Of a DNA stretch of 64,000 bases, positions 56,090-64,000 are shown in pieces (positions within the stretch are counted from its first letter, which is position 1; the number at the start of each line of letters is the position of its first letter). A program made the translations under genes and the position numbers. Below the pieces are notes generated by a model. It ran no database searches. It saw only the letters and a program-made list of their open reading frames with translations, and was not told where the DNA came from. Source of the stretch: Hirschia sp. (GTDB lineage: Bacteria; Pseudomonadota; Alphaproteobacteria; Caulobacterales; Hyphomonadaceae); assembly GCA_002709235.1 (NCBI GenBank), contig PAQI01000008.1, positions 38,593 through 102,592 on the forward strand, written 5' to 3'.

Positions 56090-56779
56090 TCAACTGACCC
56101 AAGGGCGGTGTCTGAACAGTCCGGTTCTCGGCCAGGCATCAAGGCAGGCCTCCAATTGCGGGCCTGCTCCGATATTGTGGACGAACAATCTTCGCCCCTC
56201 ACTATCGCGCGCTGTCGACGCAATACCGATATGGGGAAGGTGACCGCCAACGCGCCAGCTGGCCAGGTCTCCGGGCTCGATCTCGGCGTCTGTCAGATCC
56301 ACTGCCAGCGCATCACCGCAGCGATTGAAATAGGTTTCCAGATTCAAAACGCGCCTGTGGTCAATATTCCGGTCGGGACGTGTCAGGCCCCAGAATGTCG
56401 GATAGGCCTGAAAATTAGCGCGCATGTCCTCGTGAATGGCAACCTGCAGATCTGTGTCGAGGGCGCGATAGGCGCGGATGATCACATCGGCACAGACGCC
56501 TGTATTATCGGGCACATCGCCGCCGGGATAATCCAGCGACACATAGGCCGGGTCATATCTCACCGATATCAGCGTTCGCACCTCGGCGGCACGCGCCAGG
56601 CGGATATGACCAAGCGTTTCGTCAAGCGTTGGCGTTGGTCTGGGCGAAGGAATATCCGGTGATGCGCCGGTCTCCCCCAATGCCAGGGCATAGCCTGCAT
56701 CGGCATCCGATCTGCGGCAGCCTATCAGCGCGAGGCTTGCCAGACCCAGGGCTCCAGTCATGAAATCTCGTCTCTGCAT
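56090..56779 (-). CDS. DUF1287 domain lipoprotein-like protein
   Basis: This 229-residue protein has a Tat/lipoprotein-like N-terminus (RRDF and a later IGC at residue 21). The DUF1287 (PF06940) motifs are clear: PGGDVPDNTGVCADVIIRAYRA, HEDMRANF, PTFWGLTRPDRNIDHRRV. The family is presumed to be periplasmic and possibly NlpC/P60-like; its enzymatic role is not established here. The glutamate dehydrogenase gene follows at 217 bases on the same strand. Confidence 0.87.
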   Translation of the reverse strand: MQRRDFMTGALGLASLALIGCRRSDADAGYALALGETGASPDIPSPRPTPTLDETLGHIRLARAAEVRTLISVRYDPAYVSLDYPGGDVPDNTGVCADVIIRAYRALDTDLQVAIHEDMRANFQAYPTFWGLTRPDRNIDHRRVLNLETYFNRCGDALAVDLTDAEIEPGDLASWRVGGHLPHIGIASTARDSEGRRLFVHNIGAGPQLEACLDAWPRTGLFRHRPWVS

Positions 56780-57119
56780 ATGCCATCATTAACCCGCAAT
56801 CAGGTCAGGTTTGGGCGCAATCATGGCGAAAGCAATTTCACTGCGATCATAATTTCAGATTGTAGGGATGGGGGGGACAAGAGGGCTGTCGAACGGGGAC
56901 GCGTTCAACAGCCCTGACAGACCAAATCCGCTAGCTGGGTGGGGGGACGCTTTGCGGTAATCTGCTTGTCCACGTGAACGAAAACGTTCGCGATTGGCCG
57001 CCTATACAGGGCAAAGCGGGGATAAATCAACAAGAAAATGACGCGCTATGTACTTTATAACTCAATCTTTCAACACCTGTTCATCGTTCTGGTGGAATTA
57101 ACCCCAAAATCTCAATATA
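56780..57119. other. 340-base intergenic region with hairpins
   Basis: It holds a near-perfect stem AGGGCTGT-GAACG with CGTTC-ACAGCCCT (56882-56915), which lacks a T run on either strand, and a shorter repeat GAACG-AAAA-CGTTC (56976-56989). A G-rich run at about 56866-56876 is nearby. It could be an untranslated region, a small RNA or a binding site. No protein-coding frame is supported. Confidence 0.5.
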
Positions 57120-58241
57120 TCAGTGGTTGCTGTCAGACATTTCGGTAGATGCGATATTTTTATCCGCGACGGGCGGTTCGCCCTGGTCAGGATTGCCGTC
57201 GGCAGACAGGAGCACCGCAATCCAGCGTGTGCCGGGAGTCTGGGCGAGAATTATCATGATCATCACGGTCAGCGGTGCCGACAGGAACATGCCGGGAATG
57301 CCCCAGACGGCACCCCACACCGCCAGCGACAACAAAACGACCAGAGATGAGATATTCAGCGTCTCGCCCATCAGGCGTGGTTGCACGAAATTGCCTATGG
57401 TGAATTGCCACGCACTGACCGCCAGGAACACGATGATCGCGCTCAATGTCGGATCGGTGGGCATATAGCTGGGCCAGTCCGGCTGGGCCAGAGCGAAAAA
57501 GCCGGGCAGGAAGGCGGCGATAATCGATCCGACCGTCGGGATATAATTCAGGAAGAAAACCAGAAATGCCCAGAACAGGGCATTGTCCAACCCCAGAACC
57601 AGCAGGGTGATATAGGTGAGGGCGGTGATGATCGCGGATATCGCGGTCTGCACCCAGAGATATTGTTCCATGCTCTCGCGAACGCGATGGCCGACCCTGC
57701 GCGCAGTGTCACGCCCCTCCTGATCAGGAAAGACAGAATCCAGCTTCTTGGGCCATGCGGCTTCGGCCATGAACAGGAAGGCGATATAGATCAGGACCAG
57801 CACGAAGGATGAGGCCAGCTCCTGCGTCGCACCGAGGAATGGTTCAACAAAGCGCACATTCTCGCGTGAAAACAGAAGATGGCTCAGCGTTGGCGGCTCT
57901 ATCACGGACTCATTTATATCAAATCGCGTATAGGCACCGGAGATGATCTCGTTGATCCGCGCTTCATAATCCTTGGAATTCTGAGCAAACTCGTTGAGCC
58001 CGTCGGCAAAGATCACGACCACACCAATGACGCCGCCAAGTGTGCCGAGAATGGCAACACCCTGCGCAATCCAGCGCGGCAGGAATGTCACTTTCTTCTG
58101 CAGCAGGCGCGCAAACCCTTCGATCACCAGCCACAGGAATATGGCCAGCGCGAAAGGCGCGAAAATATCGCGGCCATGATAGAGCCCCAGAGTGATCACA
58201 CCCGTGGCGATCACCCACACACCGGCAGTCAGATGGCGCAA
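57120..58241 (-). CDS. AI-2E family transporter (PerM-like)
   Basis: The 373-residue protein has about eight membrane helices. The AI-2E/PerM (PF01594) landmarks are the FLNYIPTVGSIIAAFLPGFFAL and QPRLMGETLNISSLVVLLSL-type segments, though the substrate of most members is unknown. A large extracytoplasmic loop (about 75-150) separates helices. It is followed on the same strand by a region with hairpins, and a small membrane protein gene lies upstream. Confidence 0.9.
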   Translation of the reverse strand: MRHLTAGVWVIATGVITLGLYHGRDIFAPFALAIFLWLVIEGFARLLQKKVTFLPRWIAQGVAILGTLGGVIGVVVIFADGLNEFAQNSKDYEARINEIISGAYTRFDINESVIEPPTLSHLLFSRENVRFVEPFLGATQELASSFVLVLIYIAFLFMAEAAWPKKLDSVFPDQEGRDTARRVGHRVRESMEQYLWVQTAISAIITALTYITLLVLGLDNALFWAFLVFFLNYIPTVGSIIAAFLPGFFALAQPDWPSYMPTDPTLSAIIVFLAVSAWQFTIGNFVQPRLMGETLNISSLVVLLSLAVWGAVWGIPGMFLSAPLTVMIMIILAQTPGTRWIAVLLSADGNPDQGEPPVADKNIASTEMSDSNH

Positions 58242-58298
58242 TTGATCGCCCTTCCATAAAAGTCGGCGGCTTCATGAGGCCGCCTGCTGGAACTCGGA

Positions 58299-58529
58299 TT
58301 ATTCAAATGTTGAGTCGTTCAGCGCCTTTTTCTGCACGGGCCAATCGGCAAACACGAAATAGAGATAGGCTCCGAGATTGACGATCGGAACAAGCAGCAG
58401 CAGCGACCAGGCACCATTGAATCCTGCCTTGGACCACACACGCCACTGGCAATAGATAAAGAAGGCGATCATCGCCACGTAGAAAATTCCCACACCAGCC
58501 ATCAGGCCTGGATCAATTGAAGAGTTCAT
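58299..58529 (-). CDS. Small two-span membrane protein
   Basis: The 76-residue protein has two hydrophobic helices (about residues 10-30 and 42-63) around a KAGFNGAWSLL turn, a pattern shared by several small bacterial membrane proteins. Function unknown. The ATG at 58529 is preceded by GAGGGAC. It lies 57 bases before the AI-2E gene and may be co-transcribed with it. Confidence 0.7.
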   Translation of the reverse strand: MNSSIDPGLMAGVGIFYVAMIAFFIYCQWRVWSKAGFNGAWSLLLLVPIVNLGAYLYFVFADWPVQKKALNDSTFE

Positions 58530-58690
58530 GCTGTTGGTCCCTCGAATATCCCAGCAGGCAAGCTACCAGTTTGACAGGACATCAACAAGCCGGGCGACCC
58601 TGACATGGCAACGGGCATTCCTTCGACCGGCTAAACCGACTAGGCTGCAAGACGTGATTCTAGAAGTATCTGGTGGCCGGAACAAACTTC

Positions 58691-60184
58691 ATGACAGATT
58701 CGATTTTTCTGGGCGGCGGCGGCGCTGCGCATGATCTCAGACAGGAGCTGCTGCTCAAGCGCGCCAACCGGCATGGCCTGGTGGCCGGGGCAACAGGCAC
58801 CGGCAAGACCGTCACATTGCAGATCCTCGCTGAAGGGTTTTCCAATGCGGGCGTGCCGGTTTTCTGTGCCGATGTGAAGGGCGATCTGTCGGGTCTGGCA
58901 ATGTCAGGCGACCCGGCGCACAAGCTCCATGAAAAGCTGGTCTCACGCGCCGGAAAGATCGGCTTTGATGATTTTGGCTATGATGATGTGCCGACCATTT
59001 TCTGGGATCTTTACGGCAAGAAGGGCCACCCGGTTCGCGCCTCGATCAGCGAGATGGGGCCGACGCTTCTGGCGCGCCTGCTCGATCTGAACGAGACCCA
59101 GGAAGGCGTGCTGGTCATCGCCTTCTGCTGGGCCGATGACAATGACATGCTGCTGGTCGACCTCAAGGATCTGCGCAAGCTGCTGGCTCATATTTCCGAA
59201 ATACGCGAGGAGATCGGACGCGAATATGGCAATGTCTCGCCCGCATCGGTCGGGGCGATCCAGCGACGTTTGCTGATGCTTGAACGCGATGGGGCAGAGC
59301 AGTTCTTTGGCGAACCTGCGTTGGAATTGTCGGATCTGATGCGCACCACGCGCGATGGGCGCGGCTATGTCTCCATCCTTGATGCCACCACCCTGATCAA
59401 TTCAGCCAAGCTCTATTCCACATTCCTGCTTTGGCTGATGTCCGAACTGTTCGAACAGCTTCCGGAGGTCGGTGACCCCGACAAGCCGAAAATGGTGTTC
59501 TTCTTCGATGAGGCGCATCTTCTGTTTGATGACGCGCCCGATGCGTTGATCGACAAGATCGAGCAGGTCGTGCGCCTGATCCGGTCCAAGGGGGTGGGGA
59601 TCTTCTTCGTCACCCAGAACCCGCGCGATTTGCCAGACAGCGTGCTGGCCCAGCTGGGTGCGCGTGTCCAGCATGCCCTTCGTGCCTATACGCCGTCAGA
59701 GCGCAAGGCGATCCGGGCAGCAGCACAATCTTTCCGAGAAAATCCTGACCTGGACACCGAAGAGACCATCACCCAGCTGGGTGTGGGTGAGGCGCTTGTG
59801 TCGACGCTGGACGAGAAGGGCGCGCCGTCCGTGGTGCAGCGCACATTGATCCGTCCGCCCTCATCTCGCCTCGGCCCGATCACACAGGCGGAACGGACCA
59901 CCATCATGAATGACAGCCCTGTGTCTGGCATCTATGACGAAGCGGTAGATCCTGAAAGTGCTTATGAGCTCCTGCTGAAGCGCGAGGAGAAAGCGGCCAG
60001 GGAAGAAGCCGAGCTGAAGGAAAAGGAAGACCGCGAGGCGGCGAAGAAGGCCAGGACCCGCAAGACCAGCACGCGCCGCCGCCAGACAGCATCCGAAGCG
60101 GCTACCAAATCCGCCATGCGCACGGCAGCGCGAGAGCTGACAAAATACATATTGCGCGGCGTGCTGGGTGGGCGTCGTCGATAG
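58691..60184 (+). CDS. HerA-like ATPase, DUF853 family
   Basis: The 497-residue protein has Walker A GATGTGKT and Walker B MVFFFDEAH, with the DUF853 (PF05872) sequences RRHGLVAGATGTG and PRDLPDSVLAQLGARVQHALRAYT. It is related to the HerA/FtsK translocases and may pump DNA. A charged Lys/Glu/Arg-rich tail (about 420-497) likely binds DNA or partners. The ATG at 58691 begins the family-like MTDSIFLGGG; a GTG at 58673 is in frame upstream. Confidence 0.9.
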   Translation: MTDSIFLGGGGAAHDLRQELLLKRANRHGLVAGATGTGKTVTLQILAEGFSNAGVPVFCADVKGDLSGLAMSGDPAHKLHEKLVSRAGKIGFDDFGYDDVPTIFWDLYGKKGHPVRASISEMGPTLLARLLDLNETQEGVLVIAFCWADDNDMLLVDLKDLRKLLAHISEIREEIGREYGNVSPASVGAIQRRLLMLERDGAEQFFGEPALELSDLMRTTRDGRGYVSILDATTLINSAKLYSTFLLWLMSELFEQLPEVGDPDKPKMVFFFDEAHLLFDDAPDALIDKIEQVVRLIRSKGVGIFFVTQNPRDLPDSVLAQLGARVQHALRAYTPSERKAIRAAAQSFRENPDLDTEETITQLGVGEALVSTLDEKGAPSVVQRTLIRPPSSRLGPITQAERTTIMNDSPVSGIYDEAVDPESAYELLLKREEKAAREEAELKEKEDREAAKKARTRKTSTRRRQTASEAATKSAMRTAARELTKYILRGVLGGRRR

Positions 60185-60329
60185 GCGCGCAACCGGCAGG
60201 GCTCACACGCATGTCAGGTGGATACCGGGCGCGTACACGCGGAATTCAACTGATATTCACACCCGGTTCATGTAGACTTTCGCTAATCTGACACCAGATA
60301 GACTAAAGATAAACAAGGGAAAGAGGTTC

Positions 60330-60857
60330 ATGATCCGCACACTCACCATAGCGGCAGCCGGTCTGGCGCTCACCGCTTGCGCCACCCAGGCTCCCTACCA
60401 ACAGGCACAATCCAGCACAGCATCCGGCTATGCAGACCAGGCCATTGAGAAGGACCGCTTCAAGGTCTCCTTCCGTGGCAATTCCTCCACGCCCAAGGAT
60501 CAGGTTGAAACCTATCTGCTATACCGCGCCGCCGAACTGACGCTGGAACAGGGGTTTGACTATTTCCTCGTGGTCGACCGTGACACTGAGAGCAATTCAC
60601 GGCTGCGGGCCACAGGCGGATCGCCGGCCTATTCGCGCTTCGGCTTTCACTACAACTATTACCACCCGGCCTATGGTTGGTATGGCATGTATGATCCGTT
60701 CTGGGGGGATGCGCCCACCTATACCGAGATCACCAAATATGACGCCAGCGCGGAAATCCTGCTGCGCAGCGGCACCAAGCCAGCAGATGAAGCGCGCGCA
60801 TTTGATGCGCGTGATGTCATTGAAAACCTTGGTCCCACTATCAAGCGGCCGGAATAG
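60330..60857 (+). CDS. CC0125/CC1285-type lipoprotein
   Basis: The 175-residue lipoprotein has a signal ending LTAC (Cys17). The domain begins GYADQAIEKDRFKVSFRGNSST and continues LLYRAAELTLEQGFDYF, matching the CC0125/CC1285 family seen across Alphaproteobacteria. Function unknown. A hairpin follows the stop. The ATG at 60330 has a GGGAAAGAGG site. Confidence 0.85.
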   Translation: MIRTLTIAAAGLALTACATQAPYQQAQSSTASGYADQAIEKDRFKVSFRGNSSTPKDQVETYLLYRAAELTLEQGFDYFLVVDRDTESNSRLRATGGSPAYSRFGFHYNYYHPAYGWYGMYDPFWGDAPTYTEITKYDASAEILLRSGTKPADEARAFDARDVIENLGPTIKRPE

Positions 60858-60867
60858 ATTTGCAGCC

Positions 60868-60893
60868 CAGCGAGGGAAGTTTTTCCCTCGCTG
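60868..60893. terminator. Hairpin after the lipoprotein gene
   Basis: Stem CAGCGAGGGAA / TTCCCTCGCTG (11 pairs) with a tiny loop GTTT, but no T run behind it. It may end transcription or stabilise the 3' end. Confidence 0.55.
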
Positions 60894-61027
60894 AACCTGT
60901 GGTTTGCAAACGATACTCATTTACGTCTTTGAATTATAATGAAAATTTCCAAATCACCTCTTCTCTTTTGAGGTGAGACGCTCCATCTTGAGCAGGTTCC
61001 AATCGTCAACCATGAGGACTTGCCCAG

Positions 61028-62005
61028 ATGGCGCATGATGCCATGCCCAGTTCCGCAGGACGGCTCGCACCGCCGGTTGCCGCACGCATCACCCAGCGTA
61101 CGGTCATGCTGTCAGTGGCGACGGCCAGCCTGTTGATCCTCATCAAGGCATGGGCCTGGATGGCGTCTGGCTCGGTGTCGATCCTGGCATCACTAGCGGA
61201 TTCCGGGCTGGACCTCGCCGCATCCCTGTTCACACTGGGGGCCGTATCCTATGCGGCGGCACCACCTGATCAGAAGCACCGTTTCGGACATGGCAAGGCC
61301 GAGGGCTTTGCCGCGCTGATGCAGGCCGTGCTTGTAGGAGCGTCAGCCACATTCATCGCGATTGAGGCAATCGACCGTTTCCGGAATCCCCGGCCGGTGA
61401 TGGAAGGCGGACTGGGCATTGCGGTGATGATCATCTCGATATTGCTCACGCTTGGCCTGATCTACTTTCAGACCCGTGCTCTGCGCCAGACCGGATCGGT
61501 CGCAACGGCGGGCGATCGCGCCCATTATGCTGCGGATCTGGCCGCGAACATGGCGGTGATTGTCGGTGTCATCGCATCCTCCTATCTTGGCCTGCCCATA
61601 GCAGACCCCGTGATTGGTCTGGCCATCGCTCTCTGGCTGGCATGGGGAGCGTTCGGTGTCGCGCGAGAAGCCGCAGACCAGTTGATGGACAAGGAACTGA
61701 GTGAAGCTGATCGTGAACGCATCAAGCGGCTGGCGCGCGGAGATGAACGCATGATCGATGTGCACCAGCTGCGCACACGGGCATCCGGGCCGATCATTCA
61801 CATCCAGTTTCATCTGGACATGCCGCGCGAGCTGTCACTCGTCGAGGCCCATCAATTGATGGTGGCTTGTGAGAACCGCATCCTGGAAGAGTTTCCCGGC
61901 GCAGATATCCTCATCCATCCCGATCCACGTGGATCACAGCCGCATGGCGGAGATTTCTTCGCGGAAAACTACAAGGCTGAGCCGGAAGCCAGTGCAGTGG
62001 GTTAA
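61028..62005 (+). CDS. Cation diffusion facilitator family metal transporter
   Basis: This 325-residue CDF protein has six membrane helices and a cytoplasmic C-terminal domain. Metal-site landmarks include the DSGLD motif of helix 2, the HRFGHGKAE signature and the RAHYAADLAAN segment of helix 5. It exports Zn2+, Fe2+ or similar divalent ions in exchange for protons. The ATG at 61028 is used. The C-terminal domain contains HIQFHLD and EEFPGADILIHPDP typical of the family. Confidence 0.95.
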   Translation: MAHDAMPSSAGRLAPPVAARITQRTVMLSVATASLLILIKAWAWMASGSVSILASLADSGLDLAASLFTLGAVSYAAAPPDQKHRFGHGKAEGFAALMQAVLVGASATFIAIEAIDRFRNPRPVMEGGLGIAVMIISILLTLGLIYFQTRALRQTGSVATAGDRAHYAADLAANMAVIVGVIASSYLGLPIADPVIGLAIALWLAWGAFGVAREAADQLMDKELSEADRERIKRLARGDERMIDVHQLRTRASGPIIHIQFHLDMPRELSLVEAHQLMVACENRILEEFPGADILIHPDPRGSQPHGGDFFAENYKAEPEASAVG

Positions 62006-62090
62006 TGAAACTCTGATTGCCCATTCCGGGCTTTTGACGCATGTTCTGTTTTTCCCTTTTCAGGTGAGCAGGGCAGGGTCGACAGGGTAG

Positions 62091-62768
62091 ATGCGCAAAC
62101 TCCATCATTGGGCGCTGGATCCCTTTTCCCGGTGCATCAGGTTCGCCCTGCATGAAAAGAAGCTGGCCTTCGAGACCAGTTCGGCACCGCCCTGGGCCAG
62201 TGATACCGAAGCACGAAAACTCAATCCCATAGGCGGTGCACCCGTGCTGGAAGAAGATGCCCCCGAAGGCCGTTTCATCCTAGCCGAACCGCGCGCCATC
62301 CTTGAATATCTCGACGAGGCCTATCCCGATCACAAGCTGCTGCCGACCGACCGGATCGAGCGCACCGAAACCCGCTGGGTGATGGGCTGGCTGGAGCGCG
62401 GCTTTGATCAGGATGTGAACCAGACCCTGCTGCATGAGCGCGTGATGCAGCGTTGCCTGCGGGCGGGTACGCCCAATTCCGCCGCCATGCGCAAGGGCGC
62501 AGCAGCGCTGCGCGGATATCTGCGCCACATCGATGCCATGACAGGCGTGCGTCCCTATCTGGCAGGCGAGAATTTCTCCTATGCCGATATCTGCGCAGCG
62601 GCGCATCTGTCCTGCCTGGACTATTTTGGCGATGTGCCCTGGTCACAATTCGTGATGGCGCAGGATTGGTATATCCGCATGAAATCGCGTATTGCATTCC
62701 GTCCCATGCTGCTGGACCGATTGCAGGGTGTTGCACCAGCGCGACACTATGCAGAACTGGACGCATGA
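62091..62768 (+). CDS. FzlA-like glutathione-S-transferase-fold protein
   Basis: The 225-residue protein has a GST-type thioredoxin N-domain and helical C-domain with YADICAAAHLSCLDYFGDV. Its C-terminus ends PARHYAELDA, resembling the conserved FzlA tail that contacts the divisome. FzlA binds FtsZ and shapes constriction in Caulobacter and is essential there. The next gene downstream, mtgA, also acts in peptidoglycan synthesis, which fits. A generic GST function remains possible. Confidence 0.7.
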   Translation: MRKLHHWALDPFSRCIRFALHEKKLAFETSSAPPWASDTEARKLNPIGGAPVLEEDAPEGRFILAEPRAILEYLDEAYPDHKLLPTDRIERTETRWVMGWLERGFDQDVNQTLLHERVMQRCLRAGTPNSAAMRKGAAALRGYLRHIDAMTGVRPYLAGENFSYADICAAAHLSCLDYFGDVPWSQFVMAQDWYIRMKSRIAFRPMLLDRLQGVAPARHYAELDA

Positions 62769-62782
62769 GGCACGGAACCTCC

Positions 62783-62798
62783 AACCTTGTTCAAGGTT
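62783..62798. repeat. Hairpin palindrome between fzlA-like gene and mtgA
   Basis: AACCTTG-TT-CAAGGTT, a perfect 16-base inverted repeat in the short spacer. No T run follows, so a role in termination is doubtful; it may pause the polymerase. Confidence 0.5.
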
Positions 62799-62851
62799 AA
62801 CTTGCTGACCATCACAGGATGACGCACCCAGACCTGATATCAGGGAATGCC

Positions 62852-63583
62852 ATGAGCGTGTACGAGCTGCATCACGATTATCCGGCCACATCCACCCCGT
62901 CACGCTGGCGGCAGGTGTGGTCTGTGCTGTGGCGCATTCCGGTGTTCCTGATCGCGCTGAGCCTGGCGCTGGTCCTGTTCTTCAAATTTGCTGGACCGTT
63001 CGGATCCTTCACAATGCTGGAGCGCCAGATTGATGGCGTGAAAGTGCAGCGTGATTATGTGCCGCTGTCGAAGATTTCCCCCAATCTGGTCCGCGCCGTG
63101 ATTGCCGCAGAGGATTCGCGCTTTTGCAAGCATCAGGGTTTCGACCTTGAAGCGATCCAGAAAGCCATCGACGAAAAAACCCAGCGCGGCTATCTGCGCG
63201 GTGCCTCCACTTTGTCGCAGCAAGCGGCCAAGAATGTCTTTCTGTGGAATGGCGGTGGCTGGATACGCAAGGGCGCGGAAAGCTGGTTCACCCTGCTGGG
63301 CGAGACCATGTGGACCAAGCGCCGGATCATGGAGATCTATCTCAATCAGGCCGAATGGGGCGATGGCCTGTTCGGGGCTGAAGCCGCCGCACAGGCACGC
63401 TTTGGCGTGTCGGCATCCGCGCTCACTCCCTGGCAGGCAGCCATGCTGGCAGCCGTATTGCCCAGCCCGAACAAATGGCGCGTTGACCCGCCGGGGCCCT
63501 ATGTCCAGCAACGTGCACGTCAGATCATGGGACGCATGAACACGGTGGGCGGTGAGGGGTTGGATCGCTGTGTGCTTGGCTGA
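62852..63583 (+). CDS. mtgA: Monofunctional peptidoglycan glycosyltransferase MtgA
   Basis: This 243-residue GT51 enzyme has one membrane helix (about 23-45) and the catalytic motifs AAEDSRFCKHQGFD, RGASTLSQQAAKN and RRIMEIYLNQAEWG. It polymerises lipid II into glycan strands but lacks the transpeptidase domain. The ATG at 62852 follows AGGGA at seven bases; an alternative at 62819 adds eleven residues. It follows the FzlA-like gene, suggesting a division-linked unit. Confidence 0.95.
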   Translation: MSVYELHHDYPATSTPSRWRQVWSVLWRIPVFLIALSLALVLFFKFAGPFGSFTMLERQIDGVKVQRDYVPLSKISPNLVRAVIAAEDSRFCKHQGFDLEAIQKAIDEKTQRGYLRGASTLSQQAAKNVFLWNGGGWIRKGAESWFTLLGETMWTKRRIMEIYLNQAEWGDGLFGAEAAAQARFGVSASALTPWQAAMLAAVLPSPNKWRVDPPGPYVQQRARQIMGRMNTVGGEGLDRCVLG

Positions 63584-63642
63584 ACGCGGTTGTCCTCCAG
63601 TAGTTCCATAACTTCGGCTGATAACGAATCTTTCGATTATAA

Positions 63643-63659
63643 ATTAGAATAATTCTAAA
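63643..63659. promoter_or_regulatory. Irr (ICE) box upstream of catalase
   Basis: ATTAGAA-TAA-TTCTAAA, matching the iron control element TTTAGAA-N3-TTCTAAA at 13 of 14 defined bases. It sits 68 bases before the catalase ATG. Irr couples heme and iron status to heme enzyme expression. Confidence 0.6.
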
Positions 63660-63727
63660 AAAGGGCCCATACTCTCTTTCATCGCCCAATGGACAAGAGA
63701 CAGATCTGGATAGAAGGAAGAGACGTC

Positions 63728-64000
63728 ATGGCCGACAAGTCGAAGCTGACCACCACCTCCGGTGCGCCCGTTCCCAGCAATCAGGATTCCCAGACCGCAG
63801 GTCCACGCGGTCCTGTTCTGTTGCAGGATTATCAATTGCTGGAAAAGCTCGCCCACCAGAACCGTGAGCGCATTCCAGAGCGGACCGTCCACGCCAAGGG
63901 ATGGGGTGCGCATGGCGTGCTGAAGATCACCGGCGACCTGTCAAAATACACCAAGGCCAAGGCGCTGCAACCCGGTGCCGAAACGCCGATGCTGGCGCGC
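63728..64000 (+). CDS. Catalase, N-terminal part (runs off the window)
   Basis: The first 91 residues are visible. They begin [16 protein letters not shown] and include the family segments [17 protein letters not shown] and [19 protein letters not shown], where His55 is the expected active-site histidine of heme catalases. The usual family sequence at that point is HAKGAGAFG, so the KGWGAHG variant is slightly unusual. The ATG at 63728 has a GAAGGAAG site. An Irr-type box upstream suggests iron control. The frame is open to the window end. Confidence 0.92.
   Translation, partial: MADKSKLTTTSGAPVPSNQDSQTAGPRGPVLLQDYQLLEKLAHQNRERIPERTVHAKGWGAHGVLKITGDLSKYTKAKALQPGAETPMLAR

Noticed and set aside
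60986-61005. Minus-strand GGAAC with a nearby CGTC as an EcfG promoter
   Set aside because: Spacer is 15 bases and the -10 is mismatched; no minus-strand gene follows it, since the neighbours are plus-strand.
62774-62798. GGAAC-N16-GGTT before mtgA as a general-stress promoter
   Set aside because: The -10 part lacks the essential C of CGTT and the element is embedded in a hairpin; it is probably chance.

Overview
The window reads as a stretch of an alphaproteobacterial chromosome. The best guess is the stalked/budding lineages around Caulobacterales and Maricaulales (Hyphomonadaceae-like). Pointers are a TipN-like polar coiled-coil protein, an FzlA-type GST-fold protein, MmcB, a CC0125/CC1285-type lipoprotein, a very large NAD-dependent glutamate dehydrogenase, a RegB/RegA pair with a nearby SCO gene, and candidate EcfG-type (GGAAC-N16-CGTT) and Irr-type motifs. 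Gene density is high, codon use looks even, and I see no insertion sequence, prophage, CRISPR array, rRNA or tRNA. The lineage is inferred from gene content, not from a marker-gene phylogeny.

Layout. 1-5.4 kb: end of an ABC-transporter auxiliary lipoprotein, the TipN-like protein, a lone Hpt protein, a Bax-inhibitor-1 protein, DUF2853 and ThpR. 5.4-12.6 kb: DUF1223 protein, aconitase, then the cytochrome c maturation operon ccmABCD-ccmG and a YgjP-type protease. 12.6-17.2 kb: a large unknown lipoprotein, an SCO copper chaperone and the redox-sensing RegB/RegA pair. 17.3-19.8 kb: a minus-strand group made of a pentameric ligand-gated ion channel, an exported rhodanese and an exported von Willebrand A protein. 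19.9-27.3 kb: argG, ppa, LysE-type exporter, carbonic anhydrase, TetR regulator, zincin, FkbM methyltransferase, mmcB and an unknown protein ending in a sliding-clamp-binding motif. 27.4-36.6 kb: a minus-strand housekeeping run htpX-rsmB-rpe-heparinase-purH, with a SlyB-like lipoprotein and a CapD/WbpM-type sugar dehydratase interleaved. 36.8-44 kb: mostly small or unknown envelope proteins. 44-50.4 kb: lepA, a DUF892 ferritin-like protein, a DUF697 membrane protein, a DUF2383 lipoprotein and a voltage-gated-type potassium channel. 50.5-56.8 kb: GNAT acetyltransferase, the 1609-residue glutamate dehydrogenase and DUF1287. 57-64 kb: AI-2E family transporter, HerA-like ATPase, lipoprotein, cation-efflux protein, FzlA-like protein, MtgA and the start of a catalase running off the window.

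Together the genes describe an aerobic, respiring bacterium: cytochrome c maturation, copper delivery to oxidase and RegBA redox control sit within 8 kb. Several stress functions are scattered through the window, and two of them carry candidate general-stress promoters. The least explained parts are the channel/rhodanese/VWA group, the mmcB partner gene, and a set of exported proteins of unknown role.
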